Assembly: GCA_018334495.1 (NCBI GenBank)
Contig: JAGXLV010000006.1
Coordinates: 1 to 64,000 of the forward strand
From: Oleiphilaceae bacterium
GTDB taxonomy: Bacteria; Pseudomonadota; Gammaproteobacteria; Pseudomonadales; Oleiphilaceae
Reading direction: 5' to 3'
DNA length: 64,000 nt
Shown here: one piece after another, positions 55,668-64,000 of the stretch
Layout: the number at the start of each line of letters is the position of its first letter
Numbering within the stretch: position 1 is the first letter of the stretch
Notes under the pieces: generated by a model
What the model was told of the DNA's origin: nothing
Database searches by the model: none
The model's input: the letters and a program-made list of their open reading frames with translations, nothing else
Translations under genes and position numbers: made by a program

Positions 55668-55707
55668 GTTCACCGAGTCTTCCGTTGTCAGGGCAGCTTT
55701 GGATCTG

Positions 55708-56484
55708 ATGGATACAACAACGATTGTCATTTTTTTCGCCATTGTCGTGTTTGCCTCCATAGGCATTATCGTGATCAGCCAGATGCGCGAACGGGCCAAA
55801 ATTGAAAAAGCCCGCCACCTGACCGCATTGCAGGACACGTATAACCGCAGCCACCGGCTGCTCGATGAAATACCGGGGCAGTACATGACCCCGGAACTCA
55901 AGCTGTTGCTGGTTAAAAGAATCGAGGAAACCTGCCGTAATCTGGACCAGCTTGGTTCGGATCTGCCGACAGCCAAATGGCGCAGCGACGCGCTGGCCAT
56001 AAAACAGAAGATCGTTGATGGCAACGATGAAACAGCAGCCACCAAAATCGATTCGCCGGAGAAAGCGACCCACGTCAAAGAACTTTTGCAGAACCTGTTC
56101 AAAATGATTGAGTCCCTGCAGAAAACCGGTCGTATTGACAACACCACAGCCAAGAAGAACCTCAAACATGTCCTTTTTCTGGTGCACAAGACCCATGCCG
56201 ACATGCATGTCTTCCAGGCCCGGGCTTACATCAAGCAGGACGAAATCCGCAAAGCCATTCATGCCTACCACCTGGCCAGCACGGAGATGAACAAATCCCA
56301 GGACAACCCGCTGGCGATGAAAGCCGTGAAAAGCTTCCGGGGGCGCATTAAAGAGCTTGAAGCCGCGCTCGCGGATGGCGTCACGACAGAGCCGAAAGAG
56401 CAGCAGCATCGGCTCGACAAGGAATGGGACAACTTCCTGCATGAAGAAGATGAATGGAAAAAGAAAGCCGATTACGACACCTGA
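55708..56484 (+). CDS. Uncharacterised single-TM, helical/coiled-coil protein (alternative TTG start at 55699 with AGGG spacing)
   Basis: MDTTTIVIFFAIVVFASIGIIVISQMRERAKIEKARHLTALQDTYNRSHRLLDEIPGQYMTPELKLLLVKRIEETCRNLD... Confidence 0.82.
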   Translation: MDTTTIVIFFAIVVFASIGIIVISQMRERAKIEKARHLTALQDTYNRSHRLLDEIPGQYMTPELKLLLVKRIEETCRNLDQLGSDLPTAKWRSDALAIKQKIVDGNDETAATKIDSPEKATHVKELLQNLFKMIESLQKTGRIDNTTAKKNLKHVLFLVHKTHADMHVFQARAYIKQDEIRKAIHAYHLASTEMNKSQDNPLAMKAVKSFRGRIKELEAALADGVTTEPKEQQHRLDKEWDNFLHEEDEWKKKADYDT

Positions 56485-56602
56485 TAAGCTCCCGGCACGG
56501 GGCCATGACTTCAGGCCGGCTTTCGCCATGTTTGATCACAATTCATCACCTCCAGGCTGCTAGAATGGGCTTTTGCTCACCACTTCGGGAAACTGACGTT
56601 TT

Positions 56603-57817
56603 ATGAAGAACTACACCAAATCCGCCAAACTGGATAATGTCTGTTATGAAATTCGCGGTGTGGTTCTGCGTGAGGCACGGCGACTGGAAGAAGAAGGCCA
56701 CCGGGTGCTCAAGCTTAACATCGGCAATCCGGCCGCCTTTGATCTGGATGTGCCGGAAGAAATCCAGCAGGACGTGATCTACAACATGCACTCGGCCCAG
56801 GGCTATGTTGAATCCAAGGGCCTCTTCTCGGCCCGCAAGGCGGTCATGCATTACTGCCAGCAACGAGGCATCGACCGGGTCGATATCGATGATATTTATC
56901 TGGGCAACGGCGTCAGCGAGATGATCGTGATGTCCATGCAGGCACTGCTCAACACGGGTGATGAGGTACTGATACCGGCACCGGATTACCCCTTGTGGAC
57001 GGCCGCCGTCACCCTGTCCTCCGGCAAGCCCGTACACTACCGCTGTGACGAGCAGCAGGAATGGTACCCGGATATCGATGACATCAAGAGCAAGATCACG
57101 CCCCGCACACGGGCCATTGTTCTGATTAACCCGAACAATCCGACAGGCGCGGTCTACCCCAAAGAATTGCTCGAACAGGTGATCGAAATCGCCCGCCAGC
57201 ACAACCTGATCATCATGTCGGACGAAATTTACGACAAGATTCTTTACGACGGCGTCGAGCACATCTCCACCGCCTCACTGGCGGATGACGTTCTGTTTTT
57301 TACCTACAACGGCCTGTCGAAGAATTACCGGGCCGCCGGTTACCGCTCGGGCTGGATGATCATCAGCGGCGCCAAGCACAAGGCCAGGGACCTGATTGAG
57401 GGCATTGATATGCTGGCCTCCATGCGCCTGTGCGCCAATGTGCCCGCACAACTGGCGATTCAGACCGCATTGGGCGGCTACCAGTCCATCAAGGACCTGG
57501 TGTTGCCGGGCGGGCGGCTCTACGAGCAGCGCGAAACAGCCTGGTCACTGCTTAATGATATTCCGGGGGTAAGCTGTGTCAAACCCAAAGGCGCGCTTTA
57601 CCTTTTCCCTCACCTCGACCCCAAGCGCTTTCCCATCCAGAACGATGAGCGGCTGGTGCTTGATCTGCTTGTTCAGGAGAAGATTCTTCTGGTGCAGGGT
57701 TCGGCCTTTAACATCGATGACAGACAGCATCTGCGCGTGGTTTTCCTGCCCCGCGAAGACACCCTGGAGGACGCTGTAAAACGCCTGGCGAATTTCCTGT
57801 CGACGTACCAGCAATAG
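56603..57817 (+). CDS. alaA: Alanine aminotransferase AlaA-like PLP enzyme
   Basis: RVLKLNIGNPAAFDLDVPEEI; LINPNNPTGAVYPKELLE; YNGLSKNYRAAGYRSGWMI. Confidence 0.92.
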   Translation: MKNYTKSAKLDNVCYEIRGVVLREARRLEEEGHRVLKLNIGNPAAFDLDVPEEIQQDVIYNMHSAQGYVESKGLFSARKAVMHYCQQRGIDRVDIDDIYLGNGVSEMIVMSMQALLNTGDEVLIPAPDYPLWTAAVTLSSGKPVHYRCDEQQEWYPDIDDIKSKITPRTRAIVLINPNNPTGAVYPKELLEQVIEIARQHNLIIMSDEIYDKILYDGVEHISTASLADDVLFFTYNGLSKNYRAAGYRSGWMIISGAKHKARDLIEGIDMLASMRLCANVPAQLAIQTALGGYQSIKDLVLPGGRLYEQRETAWSLLNDIPGVSCVKPKGALYLFPHLDPKRFPIQNDERLVLDLLVQEKILLVQGSAFNIDDRQHLRVVFLPREDTLEDAVKRLANFLSTYQQ

Positions 57818-57827
57818 GCACACCGTC

Positions 57828-58295
57828 ATGGCCGAGCTTCACATTGAAGAGTTTTACAAGGACGCCGGCGTTGCGCTTGCCCAGCTTTATGCGGCCTTCC
57901 CGCGGCGCATCAACCTGTTCGTGGAAGACATCGCCGGCGCCGACGAACCTGATGAATTCGGGCTGCACAGCCGCCGGCACATGGCCTGCTTCGGCGCCCT
58001 GCTCTGGCTCGCGGAAGAAGGCTTGCTGCGATATGTGGACACAATCCGGCAGGAGGCACTGGACCAGGCTGTGCTGACCCATGCCGCGTTCACCCGCTTG
58101 AGCGGGCCGGCGTCGGCAGCCCTGGTTGCGAGCATTGCGCCCGAGGCCGCAACCAGCACCGCGCCGGCCTCGGTGCAGGCGGACCTCTCGACCCATATCC
58201 ACCTCATGCGCCAGGCCCTGCAAAGTGGCCGCTCCGAGCGCATTGGCCGGGTGGTCCGGGCGAGTTTTTTCGCCGACCGGACGGCGCCGGATTAA
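57828..58295 (+). CDS. Conserved hypothetical protein (FrmR-unrelated, helical) between alaA and htpX
   Basis: MAELHIEEFYKDAGVALAQLYAAFPRRINLFVEDIAGADEPDEFGLHSRRHMACFGALLWLAEEGLLRYVDTIRQEALDQAVLTHAAFTRLS. Confidence 0.75.
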   Translation: MAELHIEEFYKDAGVALAQLYAAFPRRINLFVEDIAGADEPDEFGLHSRRHMACFGALLWLAEEGLLRYVDTIRQEALDQAVLTHAAFTRLSGPASAALVASIAPEAATSTAPASVQADLSTHIHLMRQALQSGRSERIGRVVRASFFADRTAPD

Positions 58296-58310
58296 ATTGA
58301 TGCAACTCCG

Positions 58311-58336
58311 TTGAATGGCGCGATTTCAGCCCAATT
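58311..58336 (+). promoter_or_regulatory. Candidate sigma32-like promoter upstream of htpX (TTGAA ... gCCCAATT)
   Basis: Direct reading compared to the remembered CTTGAAA-N11-16-CCCCATnT consensus. Confidence 0.4.
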
Positions 58337-58386
58337 GAAGGGTCAGGTAAGTGTCCTCAAAGCCTGTTAAATGAAAGGATCCATCC

Positions 58387-59271
58387 ATGCGCATCTTGTT
58401 GTTTCTGGCAACCAACCTCGCCGTTATTCTGGTCGCAGCCATTACCCTGCAGATTCTGGGCGTCGACACCTATCTGCAGGGCACGGGCCTCGACTACCAG
58501 TCATTGTTGATATTCGCGGCGGTCTTCGGTTTCGCGGGCTCGTTCATATCGCTGCTGATTTCCAAGCCTATGGCAAAATGGAGCACCGGGGCCAAAATCA
58601 TTGAAAGCCCGCAGACACCCGCCGAGCGCTGGCTGCTGGAAACCGTGGGCGAACTCTCTAAAAAAGCGGGCATCGGCATGCCCGATGTGGCGATCTTCCC
58701 GGCCACACAGTCCAACGCCTTTGCCACCGGCTGGCGCCGCGACGACTCGCTCGTGGCCGTTAGCCAGGGCCTGCTTGACCGATTCAATAAAGAGGAAATC
58801 CGTGCGGTCCTGGGCCACGAGATAGGCCATGTCGCCAATGGCGACATGGTGACGTTGGCCCTGATTCAGGGCGTCGTCAATACTTTCGTGATTTTTGCAT
58901 CCCGGGTCATTGGTTCATTTGTCGACCGTGTGGTTTTCCGGAATGAGAGTGGCCATGGTATCGGCTTTTTCGTTGTCAGTATTGCGGCCCAGATCGTACT
59001 GGGCATTCTGGCCAGCACCATCGTGTTCTGGTTCTCGCGCCGGCGCGAATTCAGAGCGGACATCGCGGGCGCACAACTGGCTGGCCGGGGCTCGATGATC
59101 GCGGCTCTGACCCGCCTCAAACAGGAAAGTCATATCCCGGACCAGATGCCGGATAACCTGGAGGCCTTCGGCATCAACCAGGGCGCCCGTGAAGGCTGGA
59201 GGGCCCTGTTCATGAGTCATCCACCTCTGGAGCGCCGCATTGATGCCTTGCACTCGGCCATCATCCACTGA
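58387..59271 (+). CDS. htpX: Heat-shock membrane protease HtpX
   Basis: [35 protein letters not shown]. Confidence 0.97.
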   Translation: MRILLFLATNLAVILVAAITLQILGVDTYLQGTGLDYQSLLIFAAVFGFAGSFISLLISKPMAKWSTGAKIIESPQTPAERWLLETVGELSKKAGIGMPDVAIFPATQSNAFATGWRRDDSLVAVSQGLLDRFNKEEIRAVLGHEIGHVANGDMVTLALIQGVVNTFVIFASRVIGSFVDRVVFRNESGHGIGFFVVSIAAQIVLGILASTIVFWFSRRREFRADIAGAQLAGRGSMIAALTRLKQESHIPDQMPDNLEAFGINQGAREGWRALFMSHPPLERRIDALHSAIIH

Positions 59272-59293
59272 CCTTGAACTGACCGGGCTGGGC

Positions 59294-60463
59294 TCAAAGC
59301 TTCAGCCTGAACCCCAGGGCCTTGAACTTGTCCTGAAGTGAACGGCTGGTGCCTTTGAGCTGAATTTTCGTACTGGAAAATTCCCGCCTGACGGGGTAGT
59401 CCCGGCGAAATTGATCAAAGGCCTGGCCAGGGTGTTCAGATGCTACCTTCATTTTATGACGAAACCGGGCATCGTCCCGACGCGGGTCGTAACATGAACG
59501 CATCGCCACATCGGCCGCTTCCCGGGCCTGAGCGGCGCGCGTAAACGACAGTTTGCTGAGCGGGGGCTCAGGCATAAACTGGCCACTTTGTTTGCGGGCC
59601 GGCAACCCCAGGAAAGTACACAAGGCCTGGTAGATCATCTCGGTGCCCTGGATTTTGCCTTCAAGACTGTAGCCGGCAATGTGTGGCGTCCCCAGCCAGA
59701 CCTGCCTGAGCAGATCAGCATTAATATCAGGCTCCCGTTCCCAGACATCCAGCACCACGCTGGGCGCCCCAGCGCTCGCTAACCTGTCCAGCAAGGCCGC
59801 TTCATCAATCACGTCACCGCGCCCGCTGTTGATGAGAAGCTGGTTTTCCGTCAGGGCAGCGAGCCTTTCGCGACCGATCATCCCGTGGGTCGGGAAATCG
59901 CCGGCACGGGTCAGAGGCGTGTGAAGCGTGACCACATCGCAGGCCAGAACTGCCTCCAGGGAGCTGAAGGTTTCCGCTTTTTCCGGTGCCCCGGTTTCAG
60001 CCTCAAGGGCTTCACGCACCGGATCATAAGCCTTGACCCTGATGCCCAGGCGGCACAGTATGCGCCATAAAGCCCCACCGACATTGCCCGCGCCCACAAT
60101 GCCAACACTCAATGTGTTCCAGTCTTTCAGGTCCAGGCGCTCGGCATGCAGTGACAGAATGCTTAAAACATACTCGACCACGCTGTTGGCGTTACAGCCC
60201 GGAGCAGAGGCAAAATGGATGCCCTGGCTCGCAAGCCAGGCCACATCCACGTGGTCGGTCCCGATCGTGGCAGTGCCGACAAATTTGACCCGGCTGCCCG
60301 CCAGCAGGGCCTGATCGACCCGGGAGACCGACCGCACCAGGAGCACGTCCGCGTCTTTGACATCCGCGGCGCTCAGTTCGCGCCCGGACACCTGTCGTAT
60401 CTCGCCAATGTCCTCGAAAAACGAATCCAGCAACGGAATATTTTCGTCAGCTACGATCAACAT
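59294..60463 (-). CDS. pdxB: Erythronate-4-phosphate dehydrogenase
   Basis: MLIVADENIPLLDSFFEDIGEIRQVSGREL; NAD-binding VGIVGAGNVGGALWRIL. Confidence 0.95.
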   Translation of the reverse strand: MLIVADENIPLLDSFFEDIGEIRQVSGRELSAADVKDADVLLVRSVSRVDQALLAGSRVKFVGTATIGTDHVDVAWLASQGIHFASAPGCNANSVVEYVLSILSLHAERLDLKDWNTLSVGIVGAGNVGGALWRILCRLGIRVKAYDPVREALEAETGAPEKAETFSSLEAVLACDVVTLHTPLTRAGDFPTHGMIGRERLAALTENQLLINSGRGDVIDEAALLDRLASAGAPSVVLDVWEREPDINADLLRQVWLGTPHIAGYSLEGKIQGTEMIYQALCTFLGLPARKQSGQFMPEPPLSKLSFTRAAQAREAADVAMRSCYDPRRDDARFRHKMKVASEHPGQAFDQFRRDYPVRREFSSTKIQLKGTSRSLQDKFKALGFRLKL

Positions 60464-60480
60464 AATTCAATCCCGTAGAC

Positions 60481-61890
60481 TCAGGCTCTGCGCTGGCGTT
60501 GATTTCGCGCCATTGGCGGGCGACGGCTGCCGCCACGGCGACGGGCAATAGGCGGCTTTTTCAGCGGCGCCATCAGCTCTTCCTCGGGTATGCTGGTGGT
60601 CAGCTTCTGGCCGATGTAGGACTCGATGGACGGCAGCGAAAACGCATCATCCTCGCTGGCAAAACTCACCGACACGCCGTGCTCACCCGCCCGCCCGGTC
60701 CGGCCAATGCGATGGACATAATCCTCGGCACTATCGGGCAGGTGGTAATTGAAGACGTGGGACACACCGTCAACGTGGATGCCACGACCGGCGACATCCG
60801 TCGCCACCAGGACCTGGATTTCACCACGTTTAAACTGATCGAGGGTTTTCAGGCGCTTATTCTGTGGGATTTCGCCGGACATCAAGGCAGTGCTGATACC
60901 CTGATTGCGCAGATCTTCATCCAGGTCCCGGCACTGATCGCGGCGGTTGGCAAACACCAGGGCCTTGGGCACCTCTTTCTGCTCAAGGTAGTTGACCAGC
61001 ACCCTGAGCTTTTCATCACCGCCCACCAGATACACAACCTGCCTGACCCGTTCAGCCGTTTTCTGCTCGGGCTCAATCTCAACAAACTCCGCTCCCTGAG
61101 TCCACATGGATGCCAGGTTAAGCACGTCCTCGTTGAAAGTCGCGCTGAACAGCAGGGTTTGACGGTCTTCCTTGGGTGTGCATTTGCGGATGATCCGCTT
61201 GACGTCGGGAATAAAGCCCATATCCAGCATCCGGTCGGCCTCATCCAGAATCAGCAGGTCCAGCTGGTCAAGGAAGACATCCTGGGAGCCAAGGAAATCA
61301 ATCAGGCGGCCTGGAGTCGCCACGAGGATATCCACGACCTCGTTCTGCAATTGATCCCGCTGTTTGTCATAGTTCATACCACCGACCACCGTCACCACGT
61401 TGTGACCGGTGTAACCGCACAACTCTTCCGCGTCCTTGGCGATTTGCATGGCCAGTTCACGGGTGGGCGCCAGCGCCAGTACCCGGGGCTCCGAAGCAAA
61501 GCGCTCCTCCTCCGGGATCGGGCTCTCCAGCATGCGCTGAATACCATTGATCAAAAATGCCGCGGTTTTACCAGTGCCGGTCTGGGCCTGACCAATCAAG
61601 TCCTTGCCCAGCAGAGTAAACGGCAGGGTTTCGGCCTGTATCGGCGTGCAGTACTCAAATCCGATATCGGTGATAGCATCCAGAAGACGCTGGTCGAGTG
61701 CCAGGTCCATAAACCGTGTCTTGCCTTCGGCCACCGGCACTTCAGGATGATTGGGATTGCGCGAATGTTTTACTTCCACTGCGGGTTCCTGCTTTTCTGG
61801 CTCGGCCGCGGAGGGCTTCGGAGCGGGGTTTGACTCTGCCGTGACCGGGGTTCCGGCCTTTGGCGCTGGAGCGTCCTGACTCGTTGTCAT
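60481..61890 (-). CDS. rhlB: DEAD-box ATP-dependent RNA helicase RhlB-like
   Basis: AQTGTGKTAAFL; DEADRMLDMGF; HRIGRTGRAG. Confidence 0.88.
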   Translation of the reverse strand: MTTSQDAPAPKAGTPVTAESNPAPKPSAAEPEKQEPAVEVKHSRNPNHPEVPVAEGKTRFMDLALDQRLLDAITDIGFEYCTPIQAETLPFTLLGKDLIGQAQTGTGKTAAFLINGIQRMLESPIPEEERFASEPRVLALAPTRELAMQIAKDAEELCGYTGHNVVTVVGGMNYDKQRDQLQNEVVDILVATPGRLIDFLGSQDVFLDQLDLLILDEADRMLDMGFIPDVKRIIRKCTPKEDRQTLLFSATFNEDVLNLASMWTQGAEFVEIEPEQKTAERVRQVVYLVGGDEKLRVLVNYLEQKEVPKALVFANRRDQCRDLDEDLRNQGISTALMSGEIPQNKRLKTLDQFKRGEIQVLVATDVAGRGIHVDGVSHVFNYHLPDSAEDYVHRIGRTGRAGEHGVSVSFASEDDAFSLPSIESYIGQKLTTSIPEEELMAPLKKPPIARRRGGSRRPPMARNQRQRRA

Positions 61891-61918
61891 ATACGGTATC
61901 ATTACCTTGTAGCGACCA

Positions 61919-62455
61919 CTAATGATGGGCGCCGGCGTTCCACAAATCGAGAAAACACGCCCGCCTTCCATAAAAAGTTAAAAGCGCCTGGTGAAACATC
62001 CCGGCGCGCTCGGGCATGCCGTTGCCGAGATAAGCGTTTGCCTGGGCTGTGACCTTGCGCCGGAATTCGGGCTCATCGCTGCCCTCGCCGTCCAGATTAT
62101 CCAGACTGATGTGAAAAGCCGAACCGGCGGCCACCGAGAATAGCCATTCGAGCGCCTGGGGGCGAATTTCCGCCGCCTCGAAGGCCACCTGCTGTGCCGG
62201 CGTACGCCCGTCAGGGCAATACCAGTAGCCATAATCCGTCAGACCTCGCCGTCGCGCGCCAGCGATGCACCAGTGGCTGACTTCATGCAAGGCGCTGGCG
62301 TAGAAGTCATGCGTAAAAACGACCCGGGCCAATTGGCCTGGCCCTGCGGCGGGGGTATACTCCGGTTCGCTGCCGCCTTTGACCAATTGTGTCCGGTACT
62401 TATCCCGAAACAGGTCGTGGAACAGCATAATAAGATCATCTGAATGGTGTTTCAT
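61919..62455 (-). CDS. epmC: Elongation factor P hydroxylase (EpmC/YfcM family)
   Basis: VFTHDFYASALHEVSHWCIAGARRRGLTDYGYWYCPDGRTPAQQVAFEAAEIRPQALEWLFSVAAG. Confidence 0.9.
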   Translation of the reverse strand: MKHHSDDLIMLFHDLFRDKYRTQLVKGGSEPEYTPAAGPGQLARVVFTHDFYASALHEVSHWCIAGARRRGLTDYGYWYCPDGRTPAQQVAFEAAEIRPQALEWLFSVAAGSAFHISLDNLDGEGSDEPEFRRKVTAQANAYLGNGMPERAGMFHQALLTFYGRRACFLDLWNAGAHH

Positions 62456-62553
62456 GCACCGACTATTGTGCGACCTATACAATCTTATTGCCAGTATGAA
62501 CTTTCCCCGGGCTGTCCTGTCGACAAAATGCCCTATTCGATCATGACAACATT

Positions 62554-64000
62554 ATGGTGCTGACTTTTCTGAAAAACTCAACTGTCCGAAAATGCCGGAA
62601 CCGGGCCATCAGCGCTGTCGCTATGCTGCTCGCACTCACGATCTCCGCCGGGGCGCTGGCCCAGGGCTCCGTGTTTGGCGATGGCGATTCCCAGTTCCTG
62701 CCCGTGGACGAGGCGCTGCCCTTCAGCTATTCCACAACGGAAAACGGCGTTGTGCTGAAGTGGGACATAACGCCGGAGCATTATCTCTATAAAGAGCGAT
62801 TCAGCCTGGAATCAAAGACGCCAGGCGTGACTCTGGGCGAACCCGCCTTTTCTGCCACCGGCACAACCACTGAAGACGAATACTTTGGCAGGGTCACCGT
62901 GTTTTACGACCCGGTTCAGGCTGAGGTGCCAATCAGCCTGCCGGCCGGCGTTGACGAAGCCGAACTGACCGTAACCTATCAGGGTTGCGCCAATGCCGGG
63001 CTCTGTTATCCACCACAAAGTCGCGATGTGCTCTATTTTCCCGGCGGCGACGGCGGCGTCAGCCAGGACCCGGAGGCCAACAGCCAGAAGCTCAACCCGG
63101 TCAGTACCGAGGGTATGGATACCCGTTCAGCCGCGGGACTGGCCGGTTTCCTGACGGAGCAATCGCTGTGGTTTGTCGCCCTTGTGTTCCTGGCGCTGGG
63201 GCTCGGGCTGACCTTCACGCCTTGCGTGCTGCCCATGGTACCGATCATTTCGTCACTGGTTTCCAGCCGCAACACCCAAACCACAAGTCATGCCCTGCTG
63301 CTGGCCAGCAGCTATGTGCTGGGCATGGCCCTGACCTATGCCGCCGCCGGTGTCATCACCGGATTGCTGGGCGCCAGTTTCAATCTGCAGGCGCACCTTC
63401 AGTCACCCTGGGTGCTGGGGCTTTTTGCGGCTTTGTTCGCCCTTTTTGCCCTGGCCATGTTCAATGTATTCGACCTGCAAATGCCCGCCTTCATCAGAGA
63501 CAGGCTGAACAACGCCAGTCAGAATCTCAGTGGCGGGCGTCTAGCCAGTGTTTTTGGCATTGGCTCAGTTTCCGCTTTGATTGTATCGCCCTGTGTTACG
63601 GCGCCCCTGGCGGGCAGCCTGCTTTATATCAGCACCACCCAGGACGCTCTGGCGGGAGGCATCGCCCTGTTCGCTCTCGGCATGGGCATGGGCTTGCCGC
63701 TGATACTGGTCGCTGTGGGCGGGCGCAAGTTGCTGCCGGCCACCGGGCCCTGGATGAATCTGGTCAAGGCTTTTTATGGCGTTATGCTGCTGGCCGTGGC
63801 GATCTGGCTGATTGAGCGCCTGGTACCGGCCTGGGTGGCCATGACACTCTGGGGTCTGTTGGTTGCCGTAACCGGAGTCCAGCTGGGCGCTTTTGACCAG
63901 GCCCGTCCGGGCTGGCCCCGAACCTGGAAAGGGGTCGGTCTGGTGTCTTTCGCTTATGGCCTGGCCCTGCTCGCCGGCGCCCTCTCGGGCGCAACCGACC
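62554..64000 (+). CDS. dsbD: Thiol:disulfide interchange protein DsbD (C-terminus beyond window)
   Basis: Manual translation MVLTFLKNSTVRKCRNRAISAVAMLLALTISAGALAQGSVFGDGDSQFLPVDEALPFSYSTTENGVVLKWDITPEHYLYKERF...YQGCANAGLCYPPQ...LGLGLTFTPCVLPMVPIISSL. Confidence 0.93.
   Translation, partial: MVLTFLKNSTVRKCRNRAISAVAMLLALTISAGALAQGSVFGDGDSQFLPVDEALPFSYSTTENGVVLKWDITPEHYLYKERFSLESKTPGVTLGEPAFSATGTTTEDEYFGRVTVFYDPVQAEVPISLPAGVDEAELTVTYQGCANAGLCYPPQSRDVLYFPGGDGGVSQDPEANSQKLNPVSTEGMDTRSAAGLAGFLTEQSLWFVALVFLALGLGLTFTPCVLPMVPIISSLVSSRNTQTTSHALLLASSYVLGMALTYAAAGVITGLLGASFNLQAHLQSPWVLGLFAALFALFALAMFNVFDLQMPAFIRDRLNNASQNLSGGRLASVFGIGSVSALIVSPCVTAPLAGSLLYISTTQDALAGGIALFALGMGMGLPLILVAVGGRKLLPATGPWMNLVKAFYGVMLLAVAIWLIERLVPAWVAMTLWGLLVAVTGVQLGAFDQARPGWPRTWKGVGLVSFAYGLALLAGALSGATD

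Overview
This is a gene-dense, gammaproteobacterial chromosomal window that looks Pseudomonas/Marinobacter-like by gene content and order. It carries about 64 protein-coding genes, almost all housekeeping. I see no convincing rRNA, tRNA, CRISPR array, transposase, prophage or toxin-antitoxin module. Main blocks: cpoB-pal-tolBARQ-ybgC-ruvBAC-aspS-fmdB; ugd-galE; tadA-guaA-guaB; divergent xseA; prpE; cspA-like; leuA with divergent Lrp/AsnC gene; proS; murB-PTP-kdsB-Trm112-lpxK-msbA-exbD-exbB-comEC; DUF2062-like; lolD-lolC/F; PilZ; aguA-aguB-MoxR; trxB-aat-bpt-infA-clpA-clpS-cspD; rluE-nudix-mnmA-hflD-purB-roxA-GNAT fusion; LysR; an uncharacterised membrane/coiled-coil protein; alaA-hypothetical-htpX; pdxB-rhlB-epmC; and dsbD, cut by the window end. 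The most interesting non-coding signal is the ~250 bp gap between the divergent lysR gene and the uncharacterised membrane protein (55455-55707). It holds a perfect dyad, an extended -10 promoter, a + strand intrinsic-terminator-like hairpin, three copies of TTG(T/A)CAGGG, and a 9-bp perfect inverted repeat near the start codon. I propose it as a candidate sRNA or riboregulatory leader. Secondary candidates are the structured leaders of the PilZ gene, cspD and fmdB-aspS, a GNAT-(PLD-like?) fusion next to roxA, an orphan MoxR ATPase, and an alaA-hypothetical-htpX trio. All calls come from reading the sequence; no database search was run.
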